Positions 1 through 9,179 of a stretch of 64,000 bases of DNA are shown here, in pieces. This stretch comes from Bacteroidales bacterium. GTDB taxonomy: Bacteria; Bacteroidota; Bacteroidia; Bacteroidales; UBA932. Location of the stretch: positions 1 to 64,000 of the forward strand of contig JAFUGJ010000015.1 in NCBI GenBank assembly GCA_017469425.1, given 5' to 3'. The first letter of the stretch is position 1. Each line of letters starts with the position of its first letter. The translations under genes and the position numbers were made by a program. The notes beneath the pieces were generated by a model. The model saw only the letters and a list, made by a program, of their open reading frames with translations. It was not told where the DNA came from and ran no database searches.

Positions 1-85
1 GCCAGATTGGGTGGCCGTTGGCTTGCTCCCCGGTGTCGAAGCAGCCGGCCTTTCGTAGCTTTTTCTCTAACTCTGTGTACTTCAT
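1..85 (-). CDS. hicA: HicA-family toxin, N-terminal part (cut by window edge)
   Basis: Reading the minus strand from the ATG at 85 gives 28 codons beginning MKYTELEKKLRKAGC and including a GHPIW motif before the window ends. This matches the N-terminus of Bacteroidetes HicA mRNA interferases, a double-stranded-RNA-binding-like fold with its catalytic histidine in the G-H-P/G-S-H strand. HicA cleaves mRNA and is neutralised by HicB, usually encoded directly downstream, which here would lie outside the window. A -7 box lies 27 nt upstream. The family call rests on few residues but the pattern is distinctive. Confidence 0.7.
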   Translation of the reverse strand, partial: MKYTELEKKLRKAGCFDTGEQANGHPIW

Positions 86-112
86 AGAACTTATTGCTTT
101 GTTATCGCACTA

Positions 113-120
113 CAAAGATA
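113..120 (-). promoter_or_regulatory. Bacteroidetes -7 box for hicA
   Basis: The minus strand reads TATCTTTG, a perfect match to TAnnTTTG, 27 nt before the hicA start codon. No convincing -33 TTTG is seen. Confidence 0.6.
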
Positions 121-175
121 GGAATTTTCCTACTATTTACCGAATATTAATGAAAAACTTTTCACTTTCTTTACA

Positions 176-200
176 GAATTTTGCCGATGTGGCAAAATTC
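176..200. repeat. Perfect 10-bp inverted repeat upstream of hicA
   Basis: GAATTTTGCC, a five-base loop, then GGCAAAATTC. The palindrome follows directly the stop codon (202-204, minus) of an anonymous reading frame and lies upstream of the hicA promoter. It has no T-run. It could be a weak terminator or an operator for a DNA-binding antitoxin; the sequence does not decide. Confidence 0.5.
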
Positions 201-201
201 T

Positions 202-339
202 TTACATTTCGGCGCCTTCCGCCTTGTCCAGCTGGGTGATCATTGCGAGTTCTTCCGGTGATAGGTATAGTTCCGTAGCGGCGACGCGTTCAGCGGCGGC
301 AATCAAATCCTCCTCTGTCTCCGTAACTTCGATTTTTCA
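202..339 (-). pseudogene. Anonymous reading-frame fragment
   Basis: An open minus-strand frame of 45 codons ends at the TAA at 202-204. It is acidic and helix-like (contains ETEEDLIAAAERVAA and SPEELAMI) and looks coding, but it opens directly after an in-frame TGA and has no ATG until the last third. A one-base slip in the A-run near 335 would join it to another frame. It is best read as the 3' end of a decayed small gene. Family unknown. Confidence 0.3.
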
Positions 340-390
340 ACACCACAAGAGGGTTGTTTTGCCCTTAAACGGAGAGGTGTCGGTACTCGT

Positions 391-547
391 TTATACCTTG
401 ATGTAAGTGGTGCTGCAGGTGATGATGTCGGAGTCCTGGAGCGCGAAACGCACGGGGATATCCCTGGAGCTGAAATCGGCGAAAACAACCGATTTGTTTT
501 CTGGTAAATATTTAATAATCAGACTATTAGGTGCTGCAAGCGTGATT
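391..547 (-). pseudogene. Reading-frame remnant running through the first palindromic repeat
   Basis: On the minus strand a frame is open from the end of the barrel gene through the repeat (reads LPENKSVVFADFSS) and stops at the TAA at 391-393 after a plausible C-terminus (DIPVRFALQDSDIITCS and nine more residues). No start codon or family is recognisable. The repeat may have replaced the 5' part of a gene. Between 200 and 547 I see no intact gene. Confidence 0.3.
473..541 (+). repeat. Dispersed palindromic repeat, copy 1 (degenerate left arm)
   Basis: Right arm CCGATTTGTTTTC followed by TGGTAA and a tail ending TTAGGTGCTGCAAG. The same right arm and tail recur at 19857-19932 and 50825-50910, all in the same orientation. 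Here the left arm is reduced to AAATCGG (473-479), leaving a 7-bp stem with 489-495. The tail ends a few bases from the stop codon of the minus-strand barrel gene at 548. Confidence 0.75.
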
Positions 548-1222
548 CTAAAACAGATACCCCAGGCCGACGCCTACGCTCATGACGGAACGGATGGAAC
601 TGCCGTATCCGTCGAGATAATTGCGGGTGAGCGAATAGTGGTATGTAGGAGAGATGTTGATGGCAATATGGCGTATGGGTATTGACAGCACAAGGCCGAC
701 ATCGGCGGTAAGGCCGAAACGGCGGCCGTTCTGAAGGGCAGGGTCAAAATGCTCACCGCCATACCAAATCGGGGTCAGCCCTGCCCGGTATTCTATGCGG
801 CGGAACAGAGCCATCAGGAAATTTGCCAGAATATCAGAACCGATGTCCTTCGTCCTCCCGTTCAGGCCGTCGCGCACGATGTCGATTACCGACAGTTCGG
901 CAGCAGTGACGAGACTGGCTCCAAGAGGCACGATGCCGGGGCAGAACGAGATGCCTACAGGCACGCCGAAGGACTGGTCGTAACCGGGTGTTTCGGATGT
1001 AAGCTGCACTCCGGCACTCCACGAAAACTGCCTCCAGAACAGCTCGGAATAGGTTACGCGAAGCATTGCTGCATCCCAATCGTCATTCGTAAAAAACATG
1101 GTGCCGATGTCGGCGCGAACGCTCCCACGGGCGTTTTCCGGATTGAACCTAACTTTCTGGGCATGGGCCGGTATGGCGCAGAACAACGCCGCAAGCACTA
1201 AAACAATTCCTGACTTCTTCAT
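548..1222 (-). CDS. Outer-membrane beta-barrel protein, unknown role
   Basis: 224 residues with an N-terminal signal peptide (MKKSGIVLVLAALFC, cleavage after AHA) and alternating-hydrophobicity segments ending in the aromatic GLGYLF, typical of BamA-inserted barrels. No lipobox. An in-frame ATG lies four codons upstream at 1234, but it overlaps the -7 box at 1232-1239, so the start at 1222 (MKKSG) was chosen. Divergent from xylB. No function can be assigned; resembles small porin-like or conserved Bacteroidetes barrel proteins. Confidence 0.7.
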   Translation of the reverse strand: MKKSGIVLVLAALFCAIPAHAQKVRFNPENARGSVRADIGTMFFTNDDWDAAMLRVTYSELFWRQFSWSAGVQLTSETPGYDQSFGVPVGISFCPGIVPLGASLVTAAELSVIDIVRDGLNGRTKDIGSDILANFLMALFRRIEYRAGLTPIWYGGEHFDPALQNGRRFGLTADVGLVLSIPIRHIAINISPTYHYSLTRNYLDGYGSSIRSVMSVGVGLGYLF

Positions 1223-1231
1223 AGTACAATG

Positions 1232-1239
1232 CAAAGATA
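1232..1239 (-). promoter_or_regulatory. -7 box of the barrel gene
   Basis: TATCTTTG on the minus strand, 9 nt before the ATG at 1222. It faces away from the xylB box at 1261-1268, with 21 bp between the two boxes. Confidence 0.6.
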
Positions 1240-1260
1240 TAAAACTTGAAAGAAAAATAG

Positions 1261-1268
1261 TATCTTTG
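1261..1268 (+). promoter_or_regulatory. -7 box of the xyl operon
   Basis: TATCTTTG on the plus strand. Transcription would start near 1272-1275, so the in-frame ATG at 1271 is unlikely to be used, which supports the xylB start at 1295. Confidence 0.6.
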
Positions 1269-1294
1269 TTATGCTCAACAAAAACACTGAAACT

Positions 1295-2809
1295 ATGCTC
1301 CTTCTTGGTTATGACATTGGAAGTTCCTCGGTAAAAGCCAGTCTTGTGGACGCTGAAAGCGGAAAATGCGTCGCAAGCGCATTCTACCCCAAAGAAGAAG
1401 CCCCAATCATATCGAAGCAGGCCGGATGGGCGGAACAGGACCCGGAAAGCTGGTGGGGCTACCTTAAACTTGCAACGGCGGACATCATCTCCAAGGCAGG
1501 GCCGGCAAAGGCAGACATCGCAGCCATCGGCATCTCATACCAGATGCACGGGCTGGTGTGCATCGACAAAGACGGCAAAGCCCTGCGCCCGTCAATCATC
1601 TGGTGCGACTCCCGCGCCGTTCCCTACGGGCAGAAAGCATTGGAAGCCCTCGGAAGCGACTGGTGCCTGGAGCATCTGCTGAATTCGCCCGGAAATTTCA
1701 CTGCGGCAAAACTCGCATGGGTAAAGGAAAACGAACCGGAAATTTTCGGACGCATACATAAAATAATGCTTCCCGGCGACTATATCGCCCTCAAGCTCAC
1801 AGGTGAGGCCTGCACCACCGCAAGCGGACTCAGCGAAGGAATCTTCTGGGATTTCACCACCGACAGCCCGTCCGGAAAACTTCTGGATTATTTCGGCTTC
1901 GACGAAAGCATACTCCCGGAAATCAAACCGACCTTCTCAGTGCAGGGCCGGCTCAGCAAGGCTGCTGCCGATGAACTCGGCCTGAAAGCCGGCATCCCCA
2001 TCAGCTACCGGGCAGGTGACCAGCCCAACAACGCCCTCAGCCTCGGAGTGCTGAATCCCGGAGAAATCGCATCCACCGCAGGCACTTCCGGCGTCGTGTA
2101 CGGGGTGAACGGGAAAGTGGCATTCGACCCCCAGTCGCGCGTGAACAGTTTCGCCCATGTAAACCACAGCGCAACGGAACCCCGAATCGGGGTGCTTCTC
2201 TGCATCAACGGCACAGGCATACTCAACTCCTGGGTCCGCCGCAACATAGCCGCAGCCGACATGACCTACCCCGGAATGAACGCCCTGGCGCAGGAATCCC
2301 CCGTAGGCAGCCGCGGCATCAGCATACTTCCCTTTGGCAACGGAGCTGAAAGGATGCTTGGCAACTCCGTTGCCGGAAGTAGCATCCACGGCATCGACTT
2401 CAACCGCCACGGACGCGGCGACATCTTCCGGGCAGCACAGGAAGGAATCGTCTTCTCCTTCAAATACGGCATTGACATAATGGAGGACATGGGTATCAAG
2501 GTCAGGAAAATCCATGCGGGAAACGCCAACATGTTCCTGTCGCCCATCTTCCGTGAAACCCTCGCATCGGTTACCGGCGCTACGATAGAACTTTACGATA
2601 CCGACGGCTCGGTGGGAGCCGCAAAGGGCGCAGGCATAGGGGCAGGCATCTACTCCACAGCCACGGAAGCCTTCAGCACCCTACAGCGCCTCGGACTGGT
2701 AGAACCCGCAAACGACTGCAGCCCCTACATGGAAGCATATCAGCGTTGGCTACATATCCTCCGGAAAAACCAAGCGGACGATTTGAGATATATAATTGAT
2801 AACCAATAA
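1295..2809 (+). CDS. xylB: Xylulokinase
   Basis: Phosphorylates D-xylulose to xylulose 5-phosphate in the cytoplasm. 504 residues, normal for FGGY kinases. The N-terminus reads [15 protein letters not shown], the ATP phosphate-binding loop of the actin-like fold. The second domain has AGTSGVVYG and a late [15 protein letters not shown] motif. First gene of a three-gene operon; xylA starts 17 bp downstream. The neighbouring isomerase makes xylulokinase far more likely than other FGGY kinases. No Nudix-type XylR regulator, often next to xyl genes in Bacteroides, is present in this window. Confidence 0.93.
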   Translation: MLLLGYDIGSSSVKASLVDAESGKCVASAFYPKEEAPIISKQAGWAEQDPESWWGYLKLATADIISKAGPAKADIAAIGISYQMHGLVCIDKDGKALRPSIIWCDSRAVPYGQKALEALGSDWCLEHLLNSPGNFTAAKLAWVKENEPEIFGRIHKIMLPGDYIALKLTGEACTTASGLSEGIFWDFTTDSPSGKLLDYFGFDESILPEIKPTFSVQGRLSKAAADELGLKAGIPISYRAGDQPNNALSLGVLNPGEIASTAGTSGVVYGVNGKVAFDPQSRVNSFAHVNHSATEPRIGVLLCINGTGILNSWVRRNIAAADMTYPGMNALAQESPVGSRGISILPFGNGAERMLGNSVAGSSIHGIDFNRHGRGDIFRAAQEGIVFSFKYGIDIMEDMGIKVRKIHAGNANMFLSPIFRETLASVTGATIELYDTDGSVGAAKGAGIGAGIYSTATEAFSTLQRLGLVEPANDCSPYMEAYQRWLHILRKNQADDLRYIIDNQ

Positions 2810-2826
2810 ATCAAGAAAACATAAAA

Positions 2827-4140
2827 ATGAAAGAGTACTTTCCCCAAATCGGCAGAATCCCTTTCGAAGGAGCCGAAAGCAAGAATCCCCTTGCGTTCCA
2901 TTATTATGACGCTGAGCGTGTTGTGCTCGGCAGGAAGATGAAGGACTGGCACAAGTTTGCGATGGCATGGTGGCATACCCTCGGGCAGGCTTCCGGCGAC
3001 CAGTTCGGCGGACAGACACGAAGCTATGAGTGGGACAAGGCCGCCGACCCCCTGCAGCGCGCCAAGGACAAGATGGATGCAGGTTTCGAAATCATGGAAA
3101 AACTCGGCATCGAGTATTTCTGCTTCCACGATGTGGACCTTGTGGAAGAAGCCGACACCATCGAAGAGTATGAAGCCAGGATGAAGGCGATTACCGACTA
3201 TGCCCTCACAAAGATGAAGGAAAGCGGAATCAAACTTCTCTGGGGCACAGCCAATGTATTCGGACACAAGCGCTACATGAACGGAGCAGCCACCAATCCC
3301 GATTTTGATGTAGTTGCCCGCGCAGCCGTGCAAATCAAGAATGCCATCGACGCCACAATCAAGCTCGGAGGCACGAGCTATGTGTTCTGGGGCGGACGCG
3401 AAGGCTACACTTCCCTTCTCAACACCCAGATGCAGCGCGAGAAAGACCACCTCGCAAAGATGCTCACTGCGGCACGCGACTATGCCCGCGCCAACGGCTT
3501 CAAGGGAACATTCCTGATTGAGCCGAAACCCATGGAGCCCACCAAGCACCAGTACGACACCGACACTGAAACGGTTATAGGATTCCTCCGCGCAAACGGA
3601 CTCGACAAGGACTTCAAGGTGAACATCGAAGTGAACCACGCAACCCTCGCAGGGCACACCTTCGAGCATGAGCTTGCAGTGGCAGTGGACAACGGCCTGC
3701 TCGGCAGCATCGACGCCAACCGGGGCGACGCACAGAACGGATGGGATACCGACCAGTTCCCCGTAGACAATTTCGAACTTACCCAGGCCATGCTCCAGAT
3801 TGTCCGCAACGGAGGATTCGGCAACGGCGGCACCAACTTCGACGCCAAACTGCGCCGCAACTCAACCGACCCCGAAGACATCTTCATCGCCCATATCAGC
3901 GGAATGGATGCCATGGCAAAGGCACTCCTGAGCGCAGCCGAAATCATCGAAAAGAGCCCTATCCCCGCAATGGTGAAGGAGCGTTACGCATCGTTCGACA
4001 GCGGCAAGGGCAAGGAATTCGAAGAAGGTAAACTCAGCCTCGAAGACCTGGTTGCATACGCCAAGAGCAACGGAGAGCCCAAACAGACCTCCGGCAAGCA
4101 GGAGCTTTACGAAACCCTGGTGAACCTCTACAGTTTATGA
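2827..4140 (+). CDS. xylA: Xylose isomerase
   Basis: Converts D-xylose to D-xylulose. 437 residues, the class II (Bacteroides/anaerobe) length. The catalytic histidine lies in FCFHDVDL (His101). Metal ligands lie in [27 protein letters not shown] and [26 protein letters not shown] is the substrate-side signature. Follows xylB closely, and its TGA overlaps the ATG of xylE (ATGA), so the three are translationally coupled. Confidence 0.97.
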   Translation: MKEYFPQIGRIPFEGAESKNPLAFHYYDAERVVLGRKMKDWHKFAMAWWHTLGQASGDQFGGQTRSYEWDKAADPLQRAKDKMDAGFEIMEKLGIEYFCFHDVDLVEEADTIEEYEARMKAITDYALTKMKESGIKLLWGTANVFGHKRYMNGAATNPDFDVVARAAVQIKNAIDATIKLGGTSYVFWGGREGYTSLLNTQMQREKDHLAKMLTAARDYARANGFKGTFLIEPKPMEPTKHQYDTDTETVIGFLRANGLDKDFKVNIEVNHATLAGHTFEHELAVAVDNGLLGSIDANRGDAQNGWDTDQFPVDNFELTQAMLQIVRNGGFGNGGTNFDAKLRRNSTDPEDIFIAHISGMDAMAKALLSAAEIIEKSPIPAMVKERYASFDSGKGKEFEEGKLSLEDLVAYAKSNGEPKQTSGKQELYETLVNLYSL

Positions 4141-5549
4141 GCGGATACAGACAGACGGGCAGCCGGGCCTACCTTACCGGCATAGTGCTGGTAGCCGTGA
4201 TAGGCGGACTGCTTTTCGGATACGATACCGCCGTGATTTCCGGCGCGGAAAGGGGCCTTCAGGCATTCTTTGGCGGTGCTGCCGACTTTAATTACACCGA
4301 CGGGCTGCATGGATTTACCACATCCAGCGCCCTCATAGGATGCATTATCGGTGCTTTGATTTCCGGTGTGATGGCTTCGCGCCTGGGCCGCAAGATGTCG
4401 CTGTTTGCCGCAGGCATCATGTTTTTCCTTTCTGCCCTCGGCTCCTACAACCCGGAATTCCTTTTCTTCCATAAAGGAGTCGCGACAAAAGGGCTGCTTG
4501 TGGCATTCAACCTCTACCGCATACTCGGAGGCATAGGCGTGGGCCTGGCATCCGCCCTCTGCCCCATGTACATTGCCGAAGTCGCTCCCGCCAACAAGCG
4601 CGGAACACTCGTGAGCTGGAACCAGTTTGCAATCATCTTCGGGCAGCTCGTGGTGTATTTCGTCAACTTCCTCATCATACGCAGCCACGCAAATGACCCT
4701 GCCGTGGTTGAATGGACCAACAGCATAGGCTGGAGGGTGATGTTCGTAAGCGAAGCCGTGCCCGCCGCCCTGTTCACCCTGCTCATCCTTCTCGTTCCCG
4801 AAACGCCACGATTCCTCGCCCTCAACGGGCAGGACGGCAAGGCCCTCACCGTGCTCAGCAACATAAACGGCGAAGCCCGTGCACGCGAAATCCTTGCTGA
4901 AATCAAGGAAACCGCTGTGGAAAAGACCGAGAAACTTTTCACCTACGGGTGGATGGTCATTTTCATAGGCTGCACGCTCAGCGTTTTCCAACAGATAATC
5001 GGCATCAACGCCGTGCTCTACTTCGCTCCCCGCATCTTCGAATCGATGGGCATGGGCAACCCCATGTTCCAGACCGTGCTGATGGGTATCATCAACATCA
5101 CCTTTACCCTGGTGGCGGTGTTCACGGTTGAGAAAGTAGGGCGCAAGCCTCTGCTCATCACCGGGTCGCTCGGCATGGCAGCGGGTGCCATAGGCGTCGC
5201 ACTATCGAATGTGGTAAGCCTTCCGGCCCTTGTGCCCGTTGTCAGCATCATGGTTTACAGCGCATGCTTCATGTTCAGCTGGGGGCCCATCTGCTGGGTG
5301 TATATCTCGGAACTATTCCCCAACACCATACGCAGCCAGGCCACGGCAATCGCGGTAGCCTTCCAATGGATATTCAACTTCCTGGTATCCAGCACCTTCG
5401 TGCCGCTCTACAACTACAGCCACTTCCTCGCGTACGCACTGTACGGAGGAATCTGCATCATAGCGGCTGTATTTGTATGGAGGCTCGTTCCCGAAACCAA
5501 GGGCAAGACTCTCGAACAGATGACCGCCCTTTGGCGGGGAAGGCGTTAG
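4137..5549 (+). CDS. xylE: D-xylose:H+ symporter, MFS sugar porter family
   Basis: 470 residues with about 12 membrane segments. Sugar-porter signatures are present: [16 protein letters not shown] in the first helix, RLGRK in the loop between helices 2 and 3, and [11 protein letters not shown] at the C-terminus. Imports the substrate for the xylA and xylB products, with which it overlaps and is cotranscribed. Substrate is inferred from the operon; the family also carries arabinose, glucose or galactose. Its TAG stop shares bases with the convergent spt stop. Confidence 0.9.
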   Translation: MSGYRQTGSRAYLTGIVLVAVIGGLLFGYDTAVISGAERGLQAFFGGAADFNYTDGLHGFTTSSALIGCIIGALISGVMASRLGRKMSLFAAGIMFFLSALGSYNPEFLFFHKGVATKGLLVAFNLYRILGGIGVGLASALCPMYIAEVAPANKRGTLVSWNQFAIIFGQLVVYFVNFLIIRSHANDPAVVEWTNSIGWRVMFVSEAVPAALFTLLILLVPETPRFLALNGQDGKALTVLSNINGEARAREILAEIKETAVEKTEKLFTYGWMVIFIGCTLSVFQQIIGINAVLYFAPRIFESMGMGNPMFQTVLMGIINITFTLVAVFTVEKVGRKPLLITGSLGMAAGAIGVALSNVVSLPALVPVVSIMVYSACFMFSWGPICWVYISELFPNTIRSQATAIAVAFQWIFNFLVSSTFVPLYNYSHFLAYALYGGICIIAAVFVWRLVPETKGKTLEQMTALWRGRR

Positions 5550-6730
5550 ATAATCCCTTCTTCTTTAAATACCTCGGAGAGACGGTCGATAGCAATGTCG
5601 ACCTGCTCTTTCGTGTGGGTTGCCATCAGTGCAAAACGCACGAGAGTGTCCTGAGGAGCGCATGCGGGAGGAATCACGGGGTTGATGAAGATTCCCCTGT
5701 CGAAAGCCTTGGCCGTGACGATGAAGGTCTTGTCCTGATTGCGCACATAGAGAGGAATAATCGGAGATTCGGTTTCGCCTATCTCGAATCCGGCTTCGCG
5801 GAAGCGCCTGAGAGCATAGTTGGTGATTTCCCACAGATGCTCCTGACGCCCTGGCTCGCTGCGGATGATGCGAATGGCCTCAAGAGTGGCGGCGGTGGCG
5901 GCAGGAGTCATGCTGGCCTGGAAGATATATGAACGGGCCGTGTGGCGCAGGTAATTGATTACAGCCTCGTCCGCCGCCACGAAACCTCCGAGCGAAGCAA
6001 GGCTTTTGCTGAAGGTTCCCATGATTATGTCCACATCGTCGGTAACTCCGAAATGGTCGCATACTCCGCGTCCTTCCTTTCCGAAGACTCCGAGCCCGTG
6101 GGCTTCATCCACATAGACCGTAGCGTTATATTTCTTTTTGAGGGCGATGATTTCCGGGAGTTTGGCAAGGTCGCCTTCCATGGAGAAAACGCCGTCCACG
6201 ACAATCAGTTTGATTGCCCCGGGGTCGCATTTGGCGAGCTGCTTTTCAAGGGCCTCCATGTCGTTATGCGCATAACGGAGCTGGGTGGCAAAGGAAAGGC
6301 GCCGCCCGTCCACGATCGAGGCATGCACCCTGTCGTCGAAAATCACATAGTCGTCCTTGCCCACAAGCTGCGGGATGACGCCCTCGTTTACAGTGAAGCC
6401 GGTGGAGAAACACAGCGCATCGTCCTTGCCCACATAGGCGGCAAGCTCTTTTTCGAGCTGGACATGGATGTCGAGCGTTCCGTTAAGAAAACGCGACCCG
6501 GCGCATCCGGTGCCATATTTGCGCGTTGCTTCTATAGCAGCGTCAACTATTCTCCTGTCGTAGGTGAGTCCGGTATAGGCATTGGAACCGAACATCAGAA
6601 TCTTCTTTCCGTCAATCGTAACCTCGGTGTCCTGATGGCTGGTAATTTCCCGGAAATAAGGGTAAATCCCGAGAGCCTTGGCCCTCTGAGGTTCGGTGTA
6701 TTTGGAAAGTTTTTCAGTTAAAAGGTTCAT
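5546..6730 (-). CDS. spt: Serine palmitoyltransferase (PLP-dependent), sphingolipid synthesis
   Basis: Condenses serine with a fatty acyl-CoA to 3-ketosphinganine, the first step of Bacteroidetes sphingolipid synthesis. 394 residues. Alpha-oxoamine synthase features: the PLP lysine in GTFSKSLASLGGF, VDEAHGLGVFGKEGRG, and GCAGSRFLNGT near the N-terminus. The sequence follows the Bacteroides enzyme closely (FGSNAYTGL, IIPLYVR, NPVIPPACAPQDTLVR), which favours Spt over glycine C-acetyltransferase. Start at 6730 (MNLLTEKL); an ATG three codons upstream is possible. Preceded by TATATTTA, a near -7 box, at 6752-6759. Convergent with xylE. Confidence 0.88.
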   Translation of the reverse strand: MNLLTEKLSKYTEPQRAKALGIYPYFREITSHQDTEVTIDGKKILMFGSNAYTGLTYDRRIVDAAIEATRKYGTGCAGSRFLNGTLDIHVQLEKELAAYVGKDDALCFSTGFTVNEGVIPQLVGKDDYVIFDDRVHASIVDGRRLSFATQLRYAHNDMEALEKQLAKCDPGAIKLIVVDGVFSMEGDLAKLPEIIALKKKYNATVYVDEAHGLGVFGKEGRGVCDHFGVTDDVDIIMGTFSKSLASLGGFVAADEAVINYLRHTARSYIFQASMTPAATAATLEAIRIIRSEPGRQEHLWEITNYALRRFREAGFEIGETESPIIPLYVRNQDKTFIVTAKAFDRGIFINPVIPPACAPQDTLVRFALMATHTKEQVDIAIDRLSEVFKEEGII

Positions 6731-6789
6731 AGTACACATTTAATCAACCCGTAAATATACGAATTTTTAGCCAAATGCAAACACCCTGG

Positions 6790-7581
6790 CTACTGATGTC
6801 CGAAAGAACGGCGGGGGCCTTCGGCTTCGCGCCACCTGGCGGAATCGAAATCTTCAGGGTCGCGGGGATTCACATACGGGCCTTCACGCCAGGGTTTGAA
6901 CTCCATATATGTAATAGGAAGCCCCATCTCCAGGAACATGCTCTCATAGAAAGTCTGCACTTCCGTAAGTTCGCCAGGCAGCTCCGCCTTGGCGGATGAA
7001 TATAAATCGGTGGTTTCGAGCAGTATTGGCAGGTCGTTGACCACAGCCACCGCACGGGTATATTCATGGAGGAAACGGCTGTCGGTTTTCAGGTGGATTA
7101 TTCCCTCCGGACGCAGGAACCTGCGGTAACGCTCAAGGAACATTGCGGAGGAAAGGCGCTTGTTTTCGCTCGCCTTGAGCTGTGGGTCGGAGAAAGTGAG
7201 CCATATTTCCGACACCTCGCCGGGCCCGAAAAAAGCGTTGATGAATTCGATGCGTGTGCGCAGGAACGCAACATTGGGAAGACGCTCCTGCGTGGCGGTT
7301 TTGGCTCCGCGCCAGAGACGGGCGCCCTTGATGTCCACGCCGATATAGTTCTTGTCGGGGTTGCGGCGGGCCAGTTCCAGGGTATATTCCCCTTTTCCGC
7401 AGCCAAGCTCAAGGACGATGTCGCCCTCGTGGCCACCAAACATTTTTTCCACCCAATGCCCCTTCACGGGATGGTCGGTGAGGTTCGCATATCCCTTGGA
7501 AAGAACTTCCTCGGCAGAGGGTTGCAGAAGGCAGGAAAATGTTTCGTTTTCAGCGAATTTACGGAGTTTATCGTGACCCAT
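6790..7581 (-). CDS. trmB: tRNA (guanine-46-N7)-methyltransferase
   Basis: Methylates G46 of tRNA using S-adenosylmethionine. 263 residues. Motif I is LELGCGKGEYTLELA, followed by YIGVDIKG; TFSDPQLK is in the position of the family's FPDPWPKKRH signature and is divergent, as in other Bacteroidetes members. The gene start overlaps the end of gldH by 14 bp, making it the last gene of the minus-strand operon. Confidence 0.87.
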   Translation of the reverse strand: MGHDKLRKFAENETFSCLLQPSAEEVLSKGYANLTDHPVKGHWVEKMFGGHEGDIVLELGCGKGEYTLELARRNPDKNYIGVDIKGARLWRGAKTATQERLPNVAFLRTRIEFINAFFGPGEVSEIWLTFSDPQLKASENKRLSSAMFLERYRRFLRPEGIIHLKTDSRFLHEYTRAVAVVNDLPILLETTDLYSSAKAELPGELTEVQTFYESMFLEMGLPITYMEFKPWREGPYVNPRDPEDFDSARWREAEGPRRSFGHQ

Positions 7582-8026
7582 CGTATCTCTTTGTTATAAT
7601 GCCAAGACCTGGAAATCTTTCAGGCTGATTCAACACTTTTACTTTCAGGCGCCATCTTGCGGAATGCCCGGGCTGCAATTTGCTGCGATACAGCTGCTGC
7701 ACTTCCCCCGGTTTCATCCACACTGTTTCGGTATGGAAAGCGGGAGCCTCATCCTCCATCCACGACACCTCCAGGCAAAGGGGAACGGTCTGCGCCGCCG
7801 TATAGAAGGAGAGGTCGTAAAAGGCGAGCGTATCGGCAAAATCCGGAGTGAAATAATACAATCCTCCGGCAGCCTCGTCGCTGCGCACGAACTGCTCGCT
7901 CACCGCAGGACGCGTACAGGCAAGAAATGCCATTGCAAACAGAAGGGCAGGCAAAGGGCAGGTCCGGAACAGGAAAAATGTTCCGGTACCTGCATTGCCT
8001 GCCCTATTCTTACCTGATGCCGTCAT
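7568..8026 (-). CDS. gldH: GldH-like lipoprotein
   Basis: 152 residues with a long N-region, a hydrophobic stretch and a lipobox (AMAFLAC), so predicted to be lipid-anchored. The mature part has the FVRSDE opening and beta-rich jelly-roll-like pattern of GldH, a gliding-motility lipoprotein retained in non-motile Bacteroidales. Its ATG overlaps the stop of ricT (ATGA), the gene pairing commonly seen in Bacteroidales, which supports the call. Role in a non-gliding organism is unknown. Confidence 0.68.
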   Translation of the reverse strand: MTASGKNRAGNAGTGTFFLFRTCPLPALLFAMAFLACTRPAVSEQFVRSDEAAGGLYYFTPDFADTLAFYDLSFYTAAQTVPLCLEVSWMEDEAPAFHTETVWMKPGEVQQLYRSKLQPGHSARWRLKVKVLNQPERFPGLGIITKRYDGSR

Positions 8027-9174
8027 TCAGCGGAAGGCTTTCCGCCCTTGCGGCGGCCCTTGTTCCTGCGCTTCTTCCCACGCTTCGGAGAATCGAAACG
8101 GGAAATACTGTCGTCGCCAACCGCCGTTACGAACTCGGGAGCCGCAGGCTCGGGGTCGGTCTTGAGCGATTCCGGCCTGATGCCGTTGCGGTTCATCCTG
8201 ATAATCTCCATGACATCGGCTGCGGCAAGCGGATAAAGGCTTGCATCGCTGTGCTTGTCATAAGAGAAATACATCGTTTCCTTGAGGATGTCGGTCTTGC
8301 GCAGATATGCGAATCCGTCTTCGAATTCGAGAGGTTCCTGCACACGCGGAATGCGGCTCTGGGCATCCTGATAAACCGCGACTTCGTAATTGAGGCAGCA
8401 CTTGAGCTTGCCGCACTGCCCGGCAAGTTTCTGCGGATTCAGCGACAAATCCTGCACGCGGGCGGCGGATGTGGAAATGCTCTTGAAATTGGATATGTAC
8501 CTCGCACAGCAAAGCTCCCGCCCGCATACGCCAATGCCGCCAATCAGTCCGGCCTCCTGACGGGCGCCTATCTGCTTCATCTCTATGCGGATGCGGAATT
8601 CCTCGGCAAATACCTTGATGAGCTGGCGGAAATCCACACGCCCGTCGGCAATGTAGTAGAAGATGGCCTTGCTGCCGTCGCCCTGGAATTCAACATCGCC
8701 GATTTTCATGTCAAGACCCATTTCGGCGGCAATGCGGCGCGATGCAATCATGGTCTGCTGTTCGCGTGCTATCGCCTCCTGCCATTTTTCTATGTCATTC
8801 TGCTTGGCCTTGCGGTAGATTTTCCTGAATTCGTAAGTCTCGGCATCCACTCCTTTGCAACGGAGCTGCCTTCCTACTATGGGCCCTTCCAGGGTAACGA
8901 TTCCAAGGTCGTAACCGGTGGCGGCCTCAACTATCACCATGTCGCCCAGTTTCACATTCTGCCCCGAAGCATTGCGGTAGAACGCTTTTCTGGTATTCTT
9001 GAACCGAACTTCGAAAATATCCTTGAAACTCTGGTCGGGGATTCCGGCCAGGTAGTTATGGTCCTTGAGTTTGCAGCAACCTTCCCTGTAGATGTAGCGT
9101 TCTTCCCCGCTTTTGGAGTCGGTCACGCACACACAGCCGCGGTTGCAGTCCATCCGTATAGTTTCGTTTTCCAT
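8023..9174 (-). CDS. ricT: RicT / PSP1-domain protein
   Basis: 383 residues. The PSP1 domain carries the conserved cysteines of the RicT family: GIGVCGRELCC and GQCGKLKCCLNYE. An extra N-terminal pair, CNRGCVCV, and a basic lysine/arginine-rich tail (KRGKKRRNKGRR) are seen. In Bacillus, RicT belongs to an Fe-S complex acting on RNase Y-dependent mRNA processing; the role in Bacteroidetes is not established. Lies 5 bp downstream of holB and overlaps gldH. Confidence 0.85.
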   Translation of the reverse strand: MENETIRMDCNRGCVCVTDSKSGEERYIYREGCCKLKDHNYLAGIPDQSFKDIFEVRFKNTRKAFYRNASGQNVKLGDMVIVEAATGYDLGIVTLEGPIVGRQLRCKGVDAETYEFRKIYRKAKQNDIEKWQEAIAREQQTMIASRRIAAEMGLDMKIGDVEFQGDGSKAIFYYIADGRVDFRQLIKVFAEEFRIRIEMKQIGARQEAGLIGGIGVCGRELCCARYISNFKSISTSAARVQDLSLNPQKLAGQCGKLKCCLNYEVAVYQDAQSRIPRVQEPLEFEDGFAYLRKTDILKETMYFSYDKHSDASLYPLAAADVMEIIRMNRNGIRPESLKTDPEPAAPEFVTAVGDDSISRFDSPKRGKKRRNKGRRKGGKPSAE

Positions 9175-9179
9175 ACTGT

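Noticed and set aside
18-239. A 73-codon plus-strand frame at the left edge
   Set aside because: It overlaps the HicA start and its promoter in antisense and contains the non-coding palindrome; no family features.
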